Assembly (NCBI GenBank): GCA_945874855.1
Contig: CAMCIP010000020.1
Location: 1-17,140, forward strand
From: Brevundimonas vancanneytii
GTDB taxonomy: Bacteria; Pseudomonadota; Alphaproteobacteria; Caulobacterales; Caulobacteraceae
Direction: 5' to 3'
DNA length: 17,140 nt
The translations under genes were made by a program, and so were the position numbers. Below are positions 16,927 to 17,140 of the stretch, piece after piece. The notes below the pieces were generated by a model that worked only from the letters and a program-made list of their open reading frames with translations, searched no databases and had not been told where the DNA came from. The first letter of the stretch is position 1; each line of letters opens with the position of its first letter.

Positions 16927-17108
16927 GTCGAGGAAATCCGGACAGAATGCCGCAGTGCGCCCCCGAGGTGATGGAGAATTGTCACGTCTTGACGCGGACG
17001 TGAAGCTTAACCGGCCTTTCGGGCTCACAACGGCGTTGTGGCGACTCCGAGACCTGCCTATAGGCCTGCTTGCGCCGCAGGGGGGCGCTTAAGTCGAGCG
17101 TGATTGCG

Positions 17109-17140
17109 ATGACCGCATTGGCTTCACGGACGCCCGAGGT
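17109..17140 (+). CDS. Start of an unidentified open frame, cut by the window end
   Basis: ATG 17109 opens a frame reading MTALASRTPE before the window stops. In-frame GTG 17100 and TTG 17070 are alternative starts, bounded by a TAG at 17061. No strong ribosome-binding site is visible. The 182 bases after fliX hold a perfect GCCTATAGGC palindrome (17056-17065) and TTAACC at 17007-17012, suggesting a regulatory region. Ten codons do not allow an identification. Confidence 0.3.
   Translation, partial: MTALASRTPE

Noticed and set aside
16989..17012. Housekeeping promoter TTGACGC followed by GCTTAACC ahead of the last open frame
   Set aside because: The boxes look good individually, but only nine bases separate them, less than the 10-14 of the Caulobacter pattern, so it is too weak to call.

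Overview
The window is high-GC chromosomal DNA from an alphaproteobacterium. It most likely belongs to the Caulobacterales (Caulobacter/Brevundimonas group). Reasons: a divergent fliX / flgI-flgJ-flbY flagellar block, which I know only from Caulobacter-like bacteria; a direct-repeat LexA box of the alphaproteobacterial GTTC-N7-GTTC type ahead of uvrA; a trmFO promoter resembling the Caulobacter housekeeping consensus; and TTAAC motifs confined to intergenic DNA. The genus is inference. No rRNA, tRNA, CRISPR, transposase, phage or plasmid gene was seen.

Layout. (1) 1-4899, plus strand: the end of yajC, then secD and secF (Sec translocon accessory complex). After a 106-bp palindromic element come a short PuuD/DUF989-like membrane protein, a DUF998-like membrane protein and a truncated squalene/phytoene-synthase-family protein resembling the complex I assembly factor NDUFAF6. 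The genes within each sub-block overlap or nearly touch. (2) 4900-5206: intergenic DNA dominated by a large imperfect inverted repeat with 45-nt arms. (3) 5207-6616, minus: trmFO, with a promoter so close to its start codon that the mRNA may be leaderless. (4) 6718-9396, plus: three consecutive multi-pass membrane proteins that look like diverged tandem paralogues of unknown function. (5) 9404-12337, minus: uvrA, with a LexA box about 80 bp upstream. (6) 12338-12804: intergenic DNA holding that box, a 13-bp perfect inverted repeat and a possible 39-codon membrane peptide. (7) 12805-16313, minus: flgI, a single-domain flgJ-like gene and flbY overlap end to start, followed by a PAS / degenerate GGDEF / EAL protein. 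(8) 16498-16926, plus: fliX, divergent from flgI. The window ends just inside a further open frame.

How the genes work together. YajC-SecD-SecF drive late steps of protein export. TrmFO makes m5U54 in tRNA. UvrA recognises DNA damage in nucleotide excision repair and is probably SOS-induced. FlgI, FlgJ-like, FlbY and FliX belong to basal-body assembly and its checkpoint. The neighbouring EAL protein keeps its main phosphodiesterase residues and could tie c-di-GMP level to motility, by position only.

I did not find a convincing new multi-gene system. The least explained items are the three-paralogue membrane cluster, the two structured intergenic repeats, and the pair of membrane genes sitting where an NDUFAF3-type (Mth938-like) gene is often found beside secDF in alphaproteobacteria.
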